A DNA stretch of 43,226 bases. Source: a bacterium (GTDB taxonomy: Bacteria > Auribacterota > UBA3054). Under the pieces are notes generated by a model that made no database searches, was not told where the DNA came from, and saw nothing but the letters and a program-made list of their open reading frames with translations. The stretch spans positions 1 through 43,226 of the forward strand of contig JAGCDY010000120.1 of the NCBI GenBank assembly GCA_017650925.1, given 5' to 3'. Made by a program: the position numbers and the translations under genes. Numbering within the stretch: the stretch's first letter is position 1; every line of letters starts with the position of its first letter. This document shows, in pieces, positions 41,569-43,226 of the stretch.

Positions 41569-43226
41569 ATGGGTAATGAGACAAAAGATAAATACGAGAA
41601 AATGATCCCCGACAGGATGCGCGAGTTTTGCGCTTTCGCGCTTTTCGTGGTGGCGATATTGCTGACTATTTCGCTGGGGACTTACCGCGGGCTCGAGACG
41701 AGCGGGGAAAGCAACGCGGTCGGGCTCATCGGGGCCTGGGTCTCTTTTTTCTTTTATCAGGCCTTCGGCTACGGCTTTTATCTTCTGATACTTTTCTGCG
41801 TGGCGATGGCCATTGTGGTCTTCCGATCCAAGGAATGGATACCGGTGAAGATCCTCGCCCTGCGCATGGCGATGTTCGTTATCAGTCTTTTTTCCTCCAG
41901 CGTCCTTCTCTTCATGATACGCAAGGAAAGCGTGAAAAGCCTGGACCTTCCCAGCGGGGGAGGACTCGTCGGCAAATGGGTGGGATCCTTTTTCGCGAAA
42001 TATCTCGGTGAGGCCGGAACATCCATAGTCTTCACGGCTATTCTCATCGCTGCTTTAACGGTCCTTTTCGACACCAATCTGCTTTCCGTTCTCAAGTTCC
42101 TGTGGCTCTCGCTTTGCAAGCTCTGCGTATGGACGGTGGCTTTCGTCCGCTGGATCTTCACGAAGAAGGAGAAAGCTGAGGATAAGAAAGATGAGAAGGA
42201 AAGCAAGACCGAGCGTTCCAAAAAGGATGAGGATGAGGTTGAGATCAGCATCCCCGAACCGAAGCTTCCGCCCAAGCCCGCTCCGAAAAAGCCCGCTCCT
42301 CAGCCTGAACCCGAGGAGAAGCCCGTGCCGATGATCAGGACGGAGGACGAGAGCGATCTGCCGCCCTACGAGCTGCCCGACGTCGAGTTGCTTGACATGC
42401 CGGATTCCACGGACCTGCGCGAACTGGAAGGCGAGGCCAAGGCGAAGGCGAAGATACTTGCCGACGTATTCAGGCAGTACGGTGTGGAAGCCGATATCGG
42501 GAAAGTTATTTGCGGCCCCACCATCACCTGCTATGAAGTGCATCCCTGCCCGGGCGTGAAGGTGAACCGCATCACGGCTTTGGAAAACGAGATCGCCATG
42601 TCGATGAAAGCCACGTCCATCCGTATCGTCGCTCCTATTCCCGGCCGCGACGCGGTAGGCGTTGAGATACCGAACGACTCGAGGCGCAACGTATTCTTCT
42701 CGCAGCTCTGCACCACCTCCGAGTACAAGGAAAAGAGCAAGAAGATGAAGCTCATGATGGCTCTGGGCCAGATGCTGGACGGCGAGACTTTCCTGGAAGA
42801 CCTGGCCAAGACGCCGCACCTTCTGGTGGCCGGCGCCACCGGTTCCGGCAAATCCGTTTGCATAAACACGATCCTCATGAGCCTTCTCTTCCGCTTCCGT
42901 CCGGACGAACTGAAGCTCATTTTGGTCGACCCCAAGACGGTGGAGATGACGCTTTACCACGACATTCCCCATCTGCTGGTGCCGATCCTGACGGATCTGG
43001 AGAAAGTTCCGGACGCTCTCGACTGGCTGATCGTGGAAATGGAGCGCCGCTACAAGTTCTTCGCCAGGGCCGGCGTCAGGGAGATCGGCTCTTTCAACCA
43101 GCAGCGCGCAATTGATCCCAAGCCCTTGAAGATCCAGCACGGCAACCAGGAATACGACGTTCCCAATTTCCTGCCTTACATCGTTCTCATAGTCGACGAA
43201 CTTGCCGACCTTATGCTGACTCAGTG
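41569..43226 (+). CDS. ftsK: DNA translocase FtsK, 3' end beyond window
   Basis: The frame is open from ATG 41569 to the last base, giving 552 codons of a larger protein. The N-terminus has about four transmembrane helices (residues 20-180), then a charged Lys/Glu/Pro linker (about 195-260). The motor domain follows with the Walker A loop AGATGSGKSV and Walker B IVLIVDELADLM; the gamma DNA-binding domain lies beyond the window. FtsK anchors at the division septum and pumps chromosome ends into daughter cells for dimer resolution. The start is defined by an extended -10 box seven bases upstream, so the mRNA is predicted to be leaderless. Confidence 0.93.
   Translation, partial: MGNETKDKYEKMIPDRMREFCAFALFVVAILLTISLGTYRGLETSGESNAVGLIGAWVSFFFYQAFGYGFYLLILFCVAMAIVVFRSKEWIPVKILALRMAMFVISLFSSSVLLFMIRKESVKSLDLPSGGGLVGKWVGSFFAKYLGEAGTSIVFTAILIAALTVLFDTNLLSVLKFLWLSLCKLCVWTVAFVRWIFTKKEKAEDKKDEKESKTERSKKDEDEVEISIPEPKLPPKPAPKKPAPQPEPEEKPVPMIRTEDESDLPPYELPDVELLDMPDSTDLRELEGEAKAKAKILADVFRQYGVEADIGKVICGPTITCYEVHPCPGVKVNRITALENEIAMSMKATSIRIVAPIPGRDAVGVEIPNDSRRNVFFSQLCTTSEYKEKSKKMKLMMALGQMLDGETFLEDLAKTPHLLVAGATGSGKSVCINTILMSLLFRFRPDELKLILVDPKTVEMTLYHDIPHLLVPILTDLEKVPDALDWLIVEMERRYKFFARAGVREIGSFNQQRAIDPKPLKIQHGNQEYDVPNFLPYIVLIVDELADLMLTQ

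Overview
The window is a gene-dense bacterial chromosome segment with moderately high GC. About 40 protein genes and two tRNA genes fill almost all of it, and no gap without a gene reaches 300 bases. There is no rRNA gene, insertion sequence, integrase or CRISPR array. Single-membrane genes sit beside many outer-envelope features: an MCE-domain protein with its auxiliary lipoprotein, ExbB/ExbD/TonB, and several lipoproteins. This indicates a diderm (Gram-negative type) heterotroph. The lipoprotein serpin, the GH97 glycosidase with a carbohydrate-binding insert, the RRM RNA-binding protein, the MBOAT acetylation genes and the small PurL with separate PurS and PurQ would fit a PVC-group bacterium (Lentisphaerota, Kiritimatiellota or Verrucomicrobiota), possibly from the gut. 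That placement is inference from gene content and was not checked against any database.

Layout, left to right. 1-4750: the cut start of a minus-strand gene, a Gp37/Gp68-type (DUF5131) protein, an MlaD-like MCE protein with a PqiC-like lipoprotein, and a lipoprotein prolyl oligopeptidase ending at a strong terminator. 4770-10700: a minus-strand RRM protein, a DinG-type helicase with a JAB-like N-terminus, a GH97 glycosidase, and a convergent GNAT acetyltransferase. 10790-23720: one long, tightly packed plus-strand gene train: CvpA-like, Ddl, SerS, ExbB-ExbD-ExbD-TonB, methyltransferase, lipoprotein serpin, two unknown proteins, MBOAT plus SGNH-like acetylation pair, flippase-like membrane protein and an RluD-family pseudouridine synthase. 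It ends at a bidirectional terminator.

23729-35500: a minus-strand train read from right to left: HU-type protein, ArgC, GltX, Der, PlsY-like, YbeY, CNNM/CBS protein, HAD phosphatase, then NrdR, an NrdD-like ATP-cone protein, IspD, a GT2 glycosyltransferase, and finally tRNA-Lys and tRNA-Glu from their own promoter. 35500-43226: a TPR protein, purS-purQ-purL, a coiled-coil membrane protein with a 54-residue lipoprotein, a terminator, and the start of ftsK, which runs off the window.

The promoters can be read by eye: TTGACA/TTGCCA-17-TATAAT boxes and extended -10 boxes (TGnTATAAT, TGCTAAAAT). In several cases the -10 lies only 4-10 bases before the start codon, so the mRNA would be leaderless. 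The most unusual items are the NrdD-like double ATP-cone protein without a visible glycyl-radical site next to nrdR, the PlsY-like protein missing its signature motif, the JAB-helicase fusion, the leaderless promoter set, and one A/C mismatch in a stem of each tRNA gene.
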